Source: Fusobacteriaceae bacterium
GTDB lineage: Bacteria; Fusobacteriota; Fusobacteriia; Fusobacteriales; Fusobacteriaceae
Direction of reading: 5' to 3'
DNA length: 64,000 nucleotides
Assembly (NCBI GenBank): GCA_031272775.1
Contig: JAISTB010000012.1
Location: 1 to 64,000, forward strand
Shown here: piece by piece, positions 1 to 8,520 of the stretch
Position numbering within the stretch: position 1 is the stretch's first letter
Layout of the letters: the number at the start of each line of letters is the position of its first letter
Program-made: the position numbers and the translations under genes
Notes under the pieces: model-generated
The model's input: the letters and a program-made list of their open reading frames with translations, nothing else
The model's database searches: none
Told to the model about the DNA's origin: nothing

Positions 1-1
1 C

Positions 2-541
2 GACGGGCAATATCAGAAGGCGCTGGACCTTATGTACGGGATCCTGCTCCGGGATTGGGACCGGTTCAACGAAATCAAAGAGATTGTATTTGTGGAGTTA
101 AATCACCTGATCGCCACGCATCCCAAACTTGATCTTTCAAAAATTGACCAACGTTTTATCTATAAAATGCCAGTGGATATCCGGATCGTGCTGGCATGGA
201 GCTCAAACAACACCGATATCGATCTGCATATGAAAGATCCTTACGAAGAAGTCTGCTTCTACGACAACACGTTGACAAAAATCGGCGGCAAAATAACCTA
301 TGATTTTACCCAAGGTTACGGCCCTGAGGAGATCATGCTGAAAAAAGCGATTCCCGGCAACTACAGTATTTTTACAAACAATTACGGCGATCACCGTCAA
401 GATCTTCTGGGCCCGAGCACGCTCTATCTGGACATCTACACCCATTACGGATCGCCCGATGAAAACCATCAACGAATTCTCGTGCGAACCGCAGAAGTCA
501 AAGAAAAAAACGAAATCGGTTCAATTGACATTGAGCAATAA
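2..541 (+). CDS. YfaP-like DUF2135 domain protein, C-terminal part
   Basis: The reading frame is open to the left edge of the window, so the N-terminus is missing; the first internal ATG is at 32. The visible part has a short helical stretch (about 45 residues) and then a beta-rich domain with the motifs NNTDIDLHMKDP, KIGGKITYDFTQGYGPEE and FTNNYGD. These match the DUF2135/YfaP family (from memory), usually the C-terminal domain of larger secreted or TPR-containing proteins. Biochemical function is unknown. It ends just before a strong bidirectional terminator. Family assignment is fairly sure; role is not. Confidence 0.75.
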   Translation, partial: DGQYQKALDLMYGILLRDWDRFNEIKEIVFVELNHLIATHPKLDLSKIDQRFIYKMPVDIRIVLAWSSNNTDIDLHMKDPYEEVCFYDNTLTKIGGKITYDFTQGYGPEEIMLKKAIPGNYSIFTNNYGDHRQDLLGPSTLYLDIYTHYGSPDENHQRILVRTAEVKEKNEIGSIDIEQ

Positions 542-556
542 GAAAATACGCTTTCT

Positions 557-600
557 AAAAAACACGGCCCCTCCCATAGGAAAGCGGGCCGTGTTTTATT
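557..600. terminator. bidirectional rho-independent terminator
   Basis: A 10-bp GC-rich stem (AACACGGCCC at 561-570 with GGGCCGTGTT at 586-595) is flanked by A-rich and T-rich tracts on both sides. It can end the YfaP-like gene from the left and the rib/binding-protein transcript from the right. Confidence 0.9.
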
Positions 601-635
601 TTCATTGAATCGAATCGTGTGCTGTTTCTCTGCGT

Positions 636-2159
636 TTACTTGTTTTTTACGACCTTGCGGATCATGAATACGCTTCTCGGCGTCGGTTCGAAGCCGCTGA
701 TATACTTTTGCGTCCCCATAAAATCGCTGGGATAGAGGACCGGAAGAACGGCGATGTCGTCATAGACGATCTTCTGCGCTTCCTGATACAGGGGAATCCG
801 CTCGTTGATGTCGAGCGTCGAACTCCCGTTGTCCAGGAGCTCGTCGACCCGCTCGTTCTTGTAAAAGGACCGGTTTCCGCCGAAGCCGAAATTGCTCGAG
901 TGGAAGATCGGATACATGGTCTCGTTGGGATCGGGAGACGTGGGCCATCCGAGAATGAAGAGATCGTGTTCCCCTTTGCTGATTCTGTCAAGGTAGGAAC
1001 TCCACTCCAGCGTCTCCACCGAGAGATTGATCCCCACTTCCTTCAGCTGATCCTGCATAATGACGGCGGCGTCTTTTCTTGCGGGGTTTTCGTTAACCCA
1101 GATCTTGAGGTCAAGGCCGTCTTTGTAGCCCGCCTCGGCGAGCAGCGCCTTTGCCTTGGCGACGTCCCGTTTCCGGTACTTCAGGTCTTTGTTTACGCCC
1201 ATAACGGCCGGAGGCACGAAGGAATCGGCCACGATGGCGGCCTTCTGATAGGCCGTATCGGCTATGGATTGCAGGTCTATTCCGTAGGCCAGCGCTTCCC
1301 GTACGCGCAGATCGGCCAGGGGCTTTTTGTTGAAATTGATCCCGATGTAGGTCGTCGAAAGGGACGGCACCTCATGGAGAACCAAATAATCCTTGCTTTT
1401 CACGATACCGGTGTCGACCGGATAGATCGCGAATACAATATCTACTTCTTTTGTCTCTAACGCAATCGAGCGGTTCGTCCCTTCGGGGATGACCCGGAAA
1501 ACGACGCTGTCCACGCCGGGCGCGCCCCGGAAATAGTCTTTGTTCGCCTTGAGCGTGATCCGGTCTCCGGCTTTCCAGCTGTCAAACTTGAAGGGGCCTG
1601 TGCCGATCGGTTCAAAAAAGGCCTTGTCCGGATTTGTTTCCACATATTTTTTGTTGAGAATTGCGCCGCTGCCATGGGCCAGATTGCCCACGAGGGGGCC
1701 GAAGGCTTTTTTCGTGACGATATTGACCGTATAGGGGTCCACAACGTCAACTTTGTCGATGATTCCCATAAAGCTCGAGACCGCCCCGGATTTGGACGCT
1801 CGTTCGAGGGAAAACTTGACGTCTTCCGCAGTCAGCTCGTCGCCGTTATGGAATTTGACGCCCTTTTTGATCTTGATCTGAAGGGTCAGCGGATCGATCT
1901 GGGTATAGCTCTCGGCAAGATTGTTTTCCAGCTGTACGTCGGCCGTCCAGTCAAAGAGCCGGTCATAGATGTTTAGCGTCAGATTCTGCGAGTAGACGTC
2001 CGTCGTCATGGACGGATCAAGGGTTTTGGCGTCCGTCTGCTGCGCGATGATCAGCTCTGTTCCTGCGCTTTTGGCGCTCGCCCATACGCTCGTTCCCAGC
2101 GCGATTGCCGCCGTCACAAGAAGGGCCAGGGTAAAGAATGTTCTTTTCAACGCTTTCAT
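636..2159 (-). CDS. Peptide/oligopeptide ABC transporter substrate-binding protein (DppA/OppA family)
   Basis: 507 residues, the usual size for SBP_bac_5 proteins. A Sec signal peptide of about 30 residues ends near SVWASA without a lipobox cysteine, which suggests a free periplasmic protein. Family motifs follow: KTLDPSMTTDVYSQN, NLAESYTQ, GVKFHNGDELTAEDVKFSLERA and GTGPFKF. The start has a good ribosome site (TAGGAGGACAC before ATG). The gene begins only 36 bp after ribBA on the same strand with no terminator in between, so it may be co-transcribed with the FMN-riboswitch-controlled rib genes. No permease or ATPase is adjacent. It is clearly paralogous to the protein at 6934-8442 (long identical stretches around the NGDELTAEDVKF motif). 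The ligand is unknown. Confidence 0.9.
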   Translation of the reverse strand: MKALKRTFFTLALLVTAAIALGTSVWASAKSAGTELIIAQQTDAKTLDPSMTTDVYSQNLTLNIYDRLFDWTADVQLENNLAESYTQIDPLTLQIKIKKGVKFHNGDELTAEDVKFSLERASKSGAVSSFMGIIDKVDVVDPYTVNIVTKKAFGPLVGNLAHGSGAILNKKYVETNPDKAFFEPIGTGPFKFDSWKAGDRITLKANKDYFRGAPGVDSVVFRVIPEGTNRSIALETKEVDIVFAIYPVDTGIVKSKDYLVLHEVPSLSTTYIGINFNKKPLADLRVREALAYGIDLQSIADTAYQKAAIVADSFVPPAVMGVNKDLKYRKRDVAKAKALLAEAGYKDGLDLKIWVNENPARKDAAVIMQDQLKEVGINLSVETLEWSSYLDRISKGEHDLFILGWPTSPDPNETMYPIFHSSNFGFGGNRSFYKNERVDELLDNGSSTLDINERIPLYQEAQKIVYDDIAVLPVLYPSDFMGTQKYISGFEPTPRSVFMIRKVVKNK

Positions 2160-2195
2160 GTGTCCTCCTATGTAGTTTTGTGAGTTTTGTAACGT

Positions 2196-3389
2196 TCAGA
2201 TGTGGAGCAAATGCCCCATCTTATCTTTTTTCGTCTTCATATATTTTTTATTGATGGCGTTGTAGCCGATTTCAAGCGGTTCACGGCCGGTGATTTTGAT
2301 GCCGTAGTCTTCGAGCCCGTGCATTTTCTCGGGGTTGTTCGTCAAAATCCGGACGGAGTTGATCCCCAGCGCCTTCAGCATCTGGGCGGCAACCGCGTAA
2401 TCCCGCATATCCGGCTCAAAGCCCAGCTCGATATTGGCCTCGACCGTATCGGCGCCGTGATCCTGCAACGTATAGGCTTTGAGTTTGTTCAAAAGCCCTA
2501 TACCACGCCCTTCCTGTCGGAGGTAGAGCACGATTCCCTCCCCTTCCTCGTTAATGAGCTTCATGGCCTGATGCAGCTGGGAGCCGCAATCGCAGCGCAG
2601 CGATCCCAGGACGTCGCCCGTAAAGCACTCCGAATGGATCCGCATCAGGACATTTTCCTTCCCCTTGAGGTCCCCCTTGACCAGGGCGATATGTTCCTTG
2701 CCGTCCAGGCGGTTGTCAAAGCCGATCAGGCGGAAATCTCCGAAGGGCGTCGGGAGATCTGGGCTCACGATGACGTCCATCAGCTGTTCGTGCATTTTCC
2801 GGTATTTGATCAGATCCTTGATCGTGATCAGTTTCAGTCCGTGTTCTTTCGCAAAGGGGATGAGTTCGTCAAGTCGCATCATCATGCCGTCGTCCCGCAT
2901 GACTTCGCAACAGAGTCCCACAGGTTCCAATCCGGCCAGGCGGCAGAGGTCAACGGTCGCTTCCGTGTGTCCTTCCCGCTCGAGAACGCCGCGATCCCGC
3001 GACAAGAGCGGAAACATATGACCCGGGCGTCTGAAATCCCGAGGCTTAGCTCCCTTTTCCACAACCTTGAGCGCCGTAATGGAGCGCTCCCAGGCGGAAA
3101 TGCCGGTCGATGTGGAAATATGATCAATGGAAACCGTGAAAGCCGTACTGTGATTGTCGGTATTGTCCGGACACATCTGGGGCAAATTGAGCCGCTCCGT
3201 ATACTCGCGGTTCATGGGCATGCAAATGAGGCCTCGCGCGTATTTGGCCATAAAGTTTACGTTTTCGAGGGTGGCGTACTCGGCCGCGCAGATGACATCC
3301 CCCTCGTTTTCGCGCTTTTCGTCGTCGACCACGAGGATGTTCTTTCCCTGCCGCAAGTCTTCCAACGCTTCTTCAATCGTATGAAACAT
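2196..3389 (-). CDS. ribBA: Bifunctional 3,4-dihydroxy-2-butanone-4-phosphate synthase / GTP cyclohydrolase II
   Basis: Makes both starting compounds of riboflavin: RibB (about residues 1-200) turns ribulose 5-phosphate into dihydroxybutanone phosphate, and RibA (about 205-397) opens GTP. RibB motifs are DDEKRENEGDV and RRPGHMFPL; RibA shows HSECFTGDVLGSLRCDCG with the zinc-binding cysteines and RQEGRGIG. I chose the ATG at 3389 because AAGGAG lies 9 bases upstream; a TTG at 3407 in the same frame is weaker. Last of the four rib genes, 14 bp after ribE. Full length for the fused enzyme. Confidence 0.96.
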   Translation of the reverse strand: MFHTIEEALEDLRQGKNILVVDDEKRENEGDVICAAEYATLENVNFMAKYARGLICMPMNREYTERLNLPQMCPDNTDNHSTAFTVSIDHISTSTGISAWERSITALKVVEKGAKPRDFRRPGHMFPLLSRDRGVLEREGHTEATVDLCRLAGLEPVGLCCEVMRDDGMMMRLDELIPFAKEHGLKLITIKDLIKYRKMHEQLMDVIVSPDLPTPFGDFRLIGFDNRLDGKEHIALVKGDLKGKENVLMRIHSECFTGDVLGSLRCDCGSQLHQAMKLINEEGEGIVLYLRQEGRGIGLLNKLKAYTLQDHGADTVEANIELGFEPDMRDYAVAAQMLKALGINSVRILTNNPEKMHGLEDYGIKITGREPLEIGYNAINKKYMKTKKDKMGHLLHI

Positions 3390-3403
3390 GTAACTCAACT
3401 CCT

Positions 3404-4072
3404 TCAAAATCCGTTTTTCATGAGAAATTCCATGGTAATCCCGCCCGGCGTCTCTCCGGCCGTCTCTGCTTCCGTCCGGGAAAAGAGCAGTTTTTCGACA
3501 AATTTGCCGATCAGGTCCGTTTCCACGTTGACCGGATCTGAGACCCGCTTTCCGCCGAGGATGATCTTATCCTGCGTGTGGGGAATCAACGAAACGGAAA
3601 AGCTGTCGTCCGTAATCCCCATGACCGTGAGGCTGGCGCCGTCCACGGCCACCCGTCCTTTCTCAACGATGTATTTCATATATTTTTTATCCGTTTTGAT
3701 TTCGTAAATCCTGGCGATGCCGTCTCTGCTGATGGCGCTAATGGTCCCCACGCAATCGACGTCTCCGGTGACCAGGTGCCCGCCCAGCGGCGTGGAAAGC
3801 GTCAGGGATTTTTCAAGATTGACGGGATCTCCCGCCTTCAGATAGCGCAAATTGGTCCTTTTCACGGTCTCATGCATACAGTCGGCGATAAAATAATCGC
3901 TCCCTACTTCAACGGCCGTAAGGCAGGTCCCGTTTGTGGCGATGCTGTCCCCGACCGCGCTCACTTTGGCGATATTCTCGCTTTTGATCTTGATTTTGAG
4001 GGAGGTCGTATCGTTCCGGAGCGAGAGCACCTGTCCGATTTCCTCCACAAGCCCTGTAAAAATGGTCCTCAC
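3404..4072 (-). CDS. ribE: Riboflavin synthase, alpha chain
   Basis: Converts two molecules of 6,7-dimethyl-8-ribityllumazine to riboflavin. Two lumazine-binding repeats are visible: the first opens with IFTGLVEEIG, the second follows GHLVTGDVDCVG; NGTCLTAVE and DGASLTVMG are the paired core motifs. The family normally begins MFTGLVEEIG. Here the codon in that place is ATT (4063), preceded by GAGGTGAGGACC, a good ribosome site. A GTG at 4072 is the nearest conventional start and is used here; a TTG lies at 4093. The gene starts against the stop of ribD, so translation is probably coupled. The C-terminus has an acidic tail of about 20 residues beyond the usual end. Confidence 0.93.
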   Translation of the reverse strand: MRTIFTGLVEEIGQVLSLRNDTTSLKIKIKSENIAKVSAVGDSIATNGTCLTAVEVGSDYFIADCMHETVKRTNLRYLKAGDPVNLEKSLTLSTPLGGHLVTGDVDCVGTISAISRDGIARIYEIKTDKKYMKYIVEKGRVAVDGASLTVMGITDDSFSVSLIPHTQDKIILGGKRVSDPVNVETDLIGKFVEKLLFSRTEAETAGETPGGITMEFLMKNGF

Positions 4073-4073
4073 C

Positions 4074-5156
4074 TCAGTTTCTGTAAAATTCAAGGGAAAT
4101 ATTGTCCCCCCAGGTGTTGCAGCACGCGTGGGGGAGTTCGAAACAATCGCTCATGGTCTCCTTGACGAAGCCCCGCACAAGCGGAATCGCCCCGTCGTCT
4201 CCCAATATTTTCGGCGCGATGAAGATTTCCCCGCCGTCAAGGACATTTTCCGCGAAGGCTCTGGAAATGAGGCTGCTCCCGCCCTCGAGCAAGACGGAAT
4301 CCAGGTTGAGCCCGCCCAATTTTTCCAGAATACGGGAAAACTTGAACGTCGTTCCGGGCAGAAAGAGCATCCGGATATTTCGCCGGGCCAGCTCCTTGCA
4401 TTTTTCGTCGGAAGCCCGCTCCTCCGATGTGATGATGACGCTCTTGCCGTCCTCATAGTTTGCGAAATGTCCGCGCAAATCCACCTTGAGATGCGGATCC
4501 ACCACGATCCTGAAGGGATTTCTGCCGTTTTCGATTCGCGCCGTCAGCCGCGGATTGTCCGTCAAAAGAGTCGTGATGCCCACGAGGATCCCCATGTATT
4601 TGTGCCTCAGGTACTGGACATGGGCCCGGGCGGCCTCGTTGCTGATCCATTTGGAATCCCCCGTGCGAGTCGCGATCTTGCCGTCCAGAGTTATGGCGCA
4701 TTTGAGAAACAAAAAGGGAATTTTCGTCGTAATGTATTTGAAGAATACCCGATTGATCTTCCTCGCCTGCTCGGCATGCAGGCCCACGTCGACCTGAACG
4801 CCTGCTTCCCGGAGCATCCGGATGCCGTTTCCCGAGACTTTGGGGTTGGGGTCCAAAATGGAGACCACGCAACGTTTTATGCCCATACGAATGATTTTTT
4901 CCGCGCAAGGGGGCGTCTTTCCGTAATGAGAGCAAGGCTCCAGCGTTACGTAGAGCGTCGCGCCCCGGGCGTTTTCTCCGGCTTCATCGAGGGCGTACAC
5001 CTCGGCGTGAGGACCGCCGTATTCCCGATGGTATCCGGATCCGACGATTTTTCCGTCCTTGACCACAACAGCGCCCACCATGGGATTGGGATTGACCCGC
5101 CCCACGCCTTGGAGACTCAATTCCAGGGCTTTTTCCATATAGAGGCTGTCGTCCAT
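4074..5156 (-). CDS. ribD: Bifunctional pyrimidine deaminase / 5-amino-6-(5-phosphoribosylamino)uracil reductase
   Basis: Second and third steps of riboflavin synthesis. The N-terminal deaminase (about 1-145) has the zinc signature H50-A-E52 and PC75SHYGKTPPC84; the C-terminal reductase (about 148-360) shows KCAITLDGKIATRTGDSKWIS and LLEGGSSL. 360 residues, typical. The ATG at 5156 follows AAGGAG and lies 5 bp after the ribH stop. Second gene of the rib operon; its TGA overlaps the start region of ribE. Confidence 0.96.
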   Translation of the reverse strand: MDDSLYMEKALELSLQGVGRVNPNPMVGAVVVKDGKIVGSGYHREYGGPHAEVYALDEAGENARGATLYVTLEPCSHYGKTPPCAEKIIRMGIKRCVVSILDPNPKVSGNGIRMLREAGVQVDVGLHAEQARKINRVFFKYITTKIPFLFLKCAITLDGKIATRTGDSKWISNEAARAHVQYLRHKYMGILVGITTLLTDNPRLTARIENGRNPFRIVVDPHLKVDLRGHFANYEDGKSVIITSEERASDEKCKELARRNIRMLFLPGTTFKFSRILEKLGGLNLDSVLLEGGSSLISRAFAENVLDGGEIFIAPKILGDDGAIPLVRGFVKETMSDCFELPHACCNTWGDNISLEFYRN

Positions 5157-5161
5157 TCCGT

Positions 5162-5623
5162 TTACATCTCCTTCAGCAGATTGACCATCTCGATGGCTCC
5201 GACGGCGACGTCGCTTCCCTTATTGCCGGCTTTCGTGCCCGCCCGCTCGATGGCTTCCTCGATGGAATTTGTCGTGAGTACCCCGAACATCACGGGAATA
5301 TCGCTGGCAAGCCCTACGGCCGCGACGCCCTTGGAGACTTCGGCGCTTACATATTCAAAATGCGGCGTAGCGCCCTTGATCACGGCGCCAAGGGCCAAAA
5401 CGGCGTCGTATTTTTTTGAATTCACCATTTTTTTCACAATAAAGGGAATCTCAAAGGCCCCCGGCACCCAGGCCACCGTAATGTCTTCGGGCGCCACTTC
5501 ATGGCGGATCAGGGAATCCTGAGCGCCCGCCACGAGTTTATTTGTGATAAATTCGTTGAACCGTCCCGCGACGATGCCGATCTTCAAGCCTTTTCCGAGA
5601 AATTTTCCTTCCAAAACCTTCAT
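5162..5623 (-). CDS. ribH: 6,7-dimethyl-8-ribityllumazine synthase
   Basis: Condenses the RibD product with dihydroxybutanone phosphate; normally forms a pentamer or 60-mer shell. 153 residues. Motifs include [35 protein letters not shown] (catalytic histidine) and [12 protein letters not shown]. The start ATG at 5623 is preceded by AAGGAGG; in-frame sequence further upstream runs through the riboswitch and is not coding. First gene of the rib operon, unlike the common order in which ribH is last. Confidence 0.96.
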   Translation of the reverse strand: MKVLEGKFLGKGLKIGIVAGRFNEFITNKLVAGAQDSLIRHEVAPEDITVAWVPGAFEIPFIVKKMVNSKKYDAVLALGAVIKGATPHFEYVSAEVSKGVAAVGLASDIPVMFGVLTTNSIEEAIERAGTKAGNKGSDVAVGAIEMVNLLKEM

Positions 5624-5647
5624 ATTCGTTCTTCCTCCTTGAGATAT

Positions 5648-5672
5648 AAAAAAGCCCGGACTTCTTCCGGGC
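5648..5672 (-). terminator. Riboswitch expression-platform terminator
   Basis: Read on the minus strand, a 7-bp stem (GCCCGGA with TCCGGGC) is followed at once by six or more T. It lies between the FMN aptamer and ribH, the position expected for transcriptional attenuation when FMN is bound. Confidence 0.88.
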
Positions 5673-5699
5673 AACATAACAAAATAACAGCGTAAAACC

Positions 5700-5813
5700 A
5701 TTATTTCTTCTCCCATCCAGACTATACTGTCGGTTTTGGAATTGCACCAAATCAAGCTTTCGCCTCGCAGACTTTACTGCCGGTCGGGAATTGCGCCCTG
5801 CCCTGAAGATAAT
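5700..5813 (-). promoter_or_regulatory. FMN riboswitch (RFN element)
   Basis: On the minus strand the segment carries the conserved RFN blocks: GGGCAGGGCG-AATTCCCGACCGGC near the 5' end, AATTCCAAAACCGACAGT, and the nearly invariant AGTCTGGATGGGAGAAGA at the 3' end. The closing P1 helix can form between about 5805-5813 and 5700-5710. It precedes the terminator and ribH, so high FMN should shut off the operon. Confidence 0.96.
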
Positions 5814-5847
5814 AGTTTGTTCAATATTCGATTGTCGGTCTGATAGT

Positions 5848-5876
5848 AGTATAACCCCAAAGCGCGATTTTGTCAA
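5848..5876 (-). promoter_or_regulatory. Sigma-70 promoter of the rib operon
   Basis: Read on the minus strand: TTGACA (5871-5876), exactly 17 bp, then TATACT (5848-5853). It lies about 35 bp upstream of the FMN aptamer. Confidence 0.88.
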
Positions 5877-5908
5877 GGGGATTTCCCGCAAATCTTCCCA
5901 AAAATATT

Positions 5909-5938
5909 TTGGAATTGCAAAATTTCCGCTTTTATAGT
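5909..5938 (+). promoter_or_regulatory. Probable promoter of the M23 peptidase gene
   Basis: TTGGAA (5909-5914), 18 bp, TATAGT (5933-5938); about 58 bp upstream of the start codon and divergent from the rib promoter. Confidence 0.6.
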
Positions 5939-5996
5939 ATGATTAAGGCGTAGAAACCACAGGAAAAATCTTCGCGTTTCCCTTAAAGGAGTTGCC

Positions 5997-6833
5997 ATGA
6001 AAAAAATCGTCTGTCTCATCCTGACGCTCTTGTCTCTTGTTCTTGCGGCCTCCGGGTCCTTACGACTTTCGACCGCTCACCTCAAGCAAGGGGGCTTTTT
6101 CTACCTTGTCTATCCCGCAGAAAAAAAGTATACCATTCATTTCCCCTACGCGCCCAAAAGCCTCAAACCCTTTCTCCATCAGGGAAAAAAGGTTGTCTTC
6201 GTCCCGGTCCATTACTCGACGCCCGCGGGGACATATCCCCTTGTGGTCAAGGAAAATGAGCGCGAAATTTTTACGGCCGAGATCACCGTGGGCGACGGAA
6301 ATTTCAAAAAAAGCTATCTGACCGTGACAAAGCAAATGGCCGGCAAACGCTCGGACGAAAACCTTAAGGCGGGTTCCGACAAAATCGGGGAAGCCAAGAA
6401 AAATTCCCTCGTCGAAAAGCAGTGGACCGGCAAATTCGTCAATCCCGCGGGGATCAAATCCAGCAATAACTTCGGCGCCATGCGCTATGTGAATAAAAAA
6501 GTCGTGGGCTATCACTCGGGTCTGGACTATTCCGTAGGCGTCGGAACGCCGATCAAGGCAGCTAACGCCGGCAAGGTCATTTTCGCGCAAAAACTTGTCA
6601 CCACAGGAAACACCCTTGTGATCGATCACGGCATGAATATTTTTTCCAGCTATTCCCACCTCAGCGCCTTCGCGGTCAAAGAGGGCCAGATCGTCAAAAA
6701 AGGGGACCTCGTCGGGAAAAGCGGCGCGACCGGCTTTGTGACGGGACCTCATCTGCATTTTGTGATCAGCATCGGGACCATCGCCGTCAATCCGGCGCTT
6801 TTTATGGAAGAGGCCGTACTGGAGGGGGAGTGA
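5997..6833 (+). CDS. M23-family peptidoglycan endopeptidase (LytM/peptidase M23 domain)
   Basis: 278 residues with an N-terminal signal peptide (hydrophobic core about residues 4-19). The C-terminal third is a LytM zinc peptidase domain: H173-SGLD177 supplies two metal ligands, SSYSH221LS the general base, and GPH252LH254F the last ligand, so the active site looks intact. The middle part has no recognised domain. It likely acts in the envelope, cutting peptide cross-links or activating other hydrolases. AAAGGAG precedes the start. Single-gene unit ended by a hairpin at 6871. Confidence 0.9.
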   Translation: MKKIVCLILTLLSLVLAASGSLRLSTAHLKQGGFFYLVYPAEKKYTIHFPYAPKSLKPFLHQGKKVVFVPVHYSTPAGTYPLVVKENEREIFTAEITVGDGNFKKSYLTVTKQMAGKRSDENLKAGSDKIGEAKKNSLVEKQWTGKFVNPAGIKSSNNFGAMRYVNKKVVGYHSGLDYSVGVGTPIKAANAGKVIFAQKLVTTGNTLVIDHGMNIFSSYSHLSAFAVKEGQIVKKGDLVGKSGATGFVTGPHLHFVISIGTIAVNPALFMEEAVLEGE

Positions 6834-6870
6834 GGGGGAGGCTTTACAGCGCGTTGTCCTTCGCCAAAGA

Positions 6871-6903
6871 AAAACCCTGCGCGTAATCGCGCAGGGTTTT
6901 ATG
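6871..6903. terminator. Bidirectional rho-independent terminator
   Basis: A 12-bp stem (AAACCCTGCGCG with its complement ending at 6900) followed by T on the plus strand and preceded by A. It separates the convergent M23 and substrate-binding-protein genes. Confidence 0.88.
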
Positions 6904-6933
6904 ATAATTTTCGCTGATTTTACGAATCGGACG

Positions 6934-8442
6934 TCACTTATTGTTTTTCTTCACGTTCCGGAAGAAATGCACAAAGGTCGGATAGGCCGCAAAACCCTCA
7001 ATGTAGGCCTGGGTCCCCAAAAGGATCGGCGGCAGTCCCAGCGAAAGGATCGGTCGGTCGGCCACAATGAGTTCCTGGGCTTTGAGATAGTATTTGGCGC
7101 GCTCGGCCTGATCTACGGTCTCTCTGCCCCTATCGAGCAGTTCGTCGACTTCTGGATTGCCGTAAAAGGCCATGTTGCCGGCTGTCCCTTTGTTTTTGGA
7201 GTGATAGAGCAAAAACATGATGCCGTCGGGATCCGTGGATCCGGGATTGCCCAGAATGTACATATCATGCTCGGCTTTCCCCAATTTATCGAGATAAGCG
7301 CTCCATTCAAGGATTTCTATGGAAATTTCGATCCCCACTTCCCGCAGCTGGTCTTGCATAATGACGGCCGCGTCGGTTCTGGTTTGCACGCCGTTTGTCC
7401 ACAGGCGCAGCTTCAAGCCGTCTTTGTATCCGGCCTCGGCCAGGAGCTGTTTCGCCTTTTCGACGTCGCGCTTCGGGAAGGGAATCTTGTCGTTGAAGCC
7501 CATGGTCGCGGGAGCGATAACGCTTGTGGCCGGCAAATAGAGGTCATTGAAGGCGTTGTCGAGGATCGACTGCAGATCGAGGGCGTAGCAGACCGCCTGC
7601 CGCACTTTGACATCGCTTGTGGGGCCCTTTTCACAGTTGAATCCGAGATAGGTCAGTCCCACGGAAGGCTCATGGTAGAGCTTCAGGTAGTCTTTTGACT
7701 TGATGATCGGTACATTCAGCGGCTCCAGGGTAATAGAAATATCGATTTCCCCTGTTTCAAGGGCGATCACGCGATTGTCGCTCTCGGGAATCGGGCGAAA
7801 AATGGCGGTGTCGACGCCGGGCGCGCCCCGGTGATAATTTTTGTTGGCTTGGAGAACGAGCTTGTCGCCGGTCTTCCACGACTCAAAGCGGAAAGGTCCG
7901 GTCCCCACCGGCTCGAAAAAGGCCTTGTCTCCTGCGGATTCGAGGTATTTTTTGCTCAGGATCGAGCTGCTCCAATGCGATAACGCGTTAAAGAGCGGAC
8001 CGTAGGGCTTTTTCGTTTTGATGTTGACCGTGTAGGGATCGACGATGTCCACGCCGTCAAGGTCCCCGAGAAGGGCCATTCCGCCGGGCGCTTTGGAAGC
8101 TCTTTCGAGGGTGAATTTGACGTCTTCGGCCGTGAGCTCGTCGCCGTTATGGAATTTCACCCCTTTTTTGATCTTCACTTGCAGCGTCACGGAATCCAGC
8201 TGCGTGTAGCTTTCGGCCAGGTTGTTTTCCAGCTGCATGTCCGGCGTGCGGTCAAACAACCTGTCATAGAGATTGATGTTGATATTGTTGGAATACACAT
8301 CATTGGAAGCCGCGGGATCCAGCGTTTTTGGATCGGCCTGCTGGGCAATGATCAGATCGGATGTGGCCTTCGGGTAGAGCAGGGTCGGTAGGGTAAGGGC
8401 AGCCAGCAAAAAAAGGCAAACAAGTCTTATCGTTTTTTTCAT
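6934..8442 (-). CDS. Peptide/oligopeptide ABC transporter substrate-binding protein (DppA/OppA family), second paralogue
   Basis: 502 residues from the ATG at 8442, chosen because CAGGAGGGG lies just upstream; in-frame sequence upstream of it overlaps the promoter. Signal peptide about 1-25 without a clear lipobox. Motifs as in SBP_bac_5: KTLDPAASNDVYSNN, GVKFHNGDELTAEDVKFTLERA and GTGPFRFESWK. Much closer to the protein at 636-2159 than to the one at 9636-11171, so these two are probably recent duplicates. No permease adjoins it; it probably feeds a transporter encoded elsewhere or shares the one at 11.3-15.1 kb. The LysR gene immediately upstream is a candidate regulator. Confidence 0.9.
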   Translation of the reverse strand: MKKTIRLVCLFLLAALTLPTLLYPKATSDLIIAQQADPKTLDPAASNDVYSNNININLYDRLFDRTPDMQLENNLAESYTQLDSVTLQVKIKKGVKFHNGDELTAEDVKFTLERASKAPGGMALLGDLDGVDIVDPYTVNIKTKKPYGPLFNALSHWSSSILSKKYLESAGDKAFFEPVGTGPFRFESWKTGDKLVLQANKNYHRGAPGVDTAIFRPIPESDNRVIALETGEIDISITLEPLNVPIIKSKDYLKLYHEPSVGLTYLGFNCEKGPTSDVKVRQAVCYALDLQSILDNAFNDLYLPATSVIAPATMGFNDKIPFPKRDVEKAKQLLAEAGYKDGLKLRLWTNGVQTRTDAAVIMQDQLREVGIEISIEILEWSAYLDKLGKAEHDMYILGNPGSTDPDGIMFLLYHSKNKGTAGNMAFYGNPEVDELLDRGRETVDQAERAKYYLKAQELIVADRPILSLGLPPILLGTQAYIEGFAAYPTFVHFFRNVKKNNK

Positions 8443-8491
8443 AAACCCCTCCTGTATCATAAAATTTTGTTTGAAAAATAAGACTGTCTGT

Positions 8492-8520
8492 ATCATATTC
8501 TATTTTTCAGATTATTGCAA
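8492..8520 (-). promoter_or_regulatory. Probable promoter of the second binding-protein gene
   Basis: Minus strand: TTGCAA (8515-8520), 17 bp, TATGAT (8492-8497). It overlaps the last codons of the LysR gene, so the binding protein can be expressed independently of it. Confidence 0.6.

Noticed and set aside
3936-5522. Long antisense frame opposite ribD and ribH
   Set aside because: Arises from the codon bias of the real rib genes; no ribosome site and no homology.
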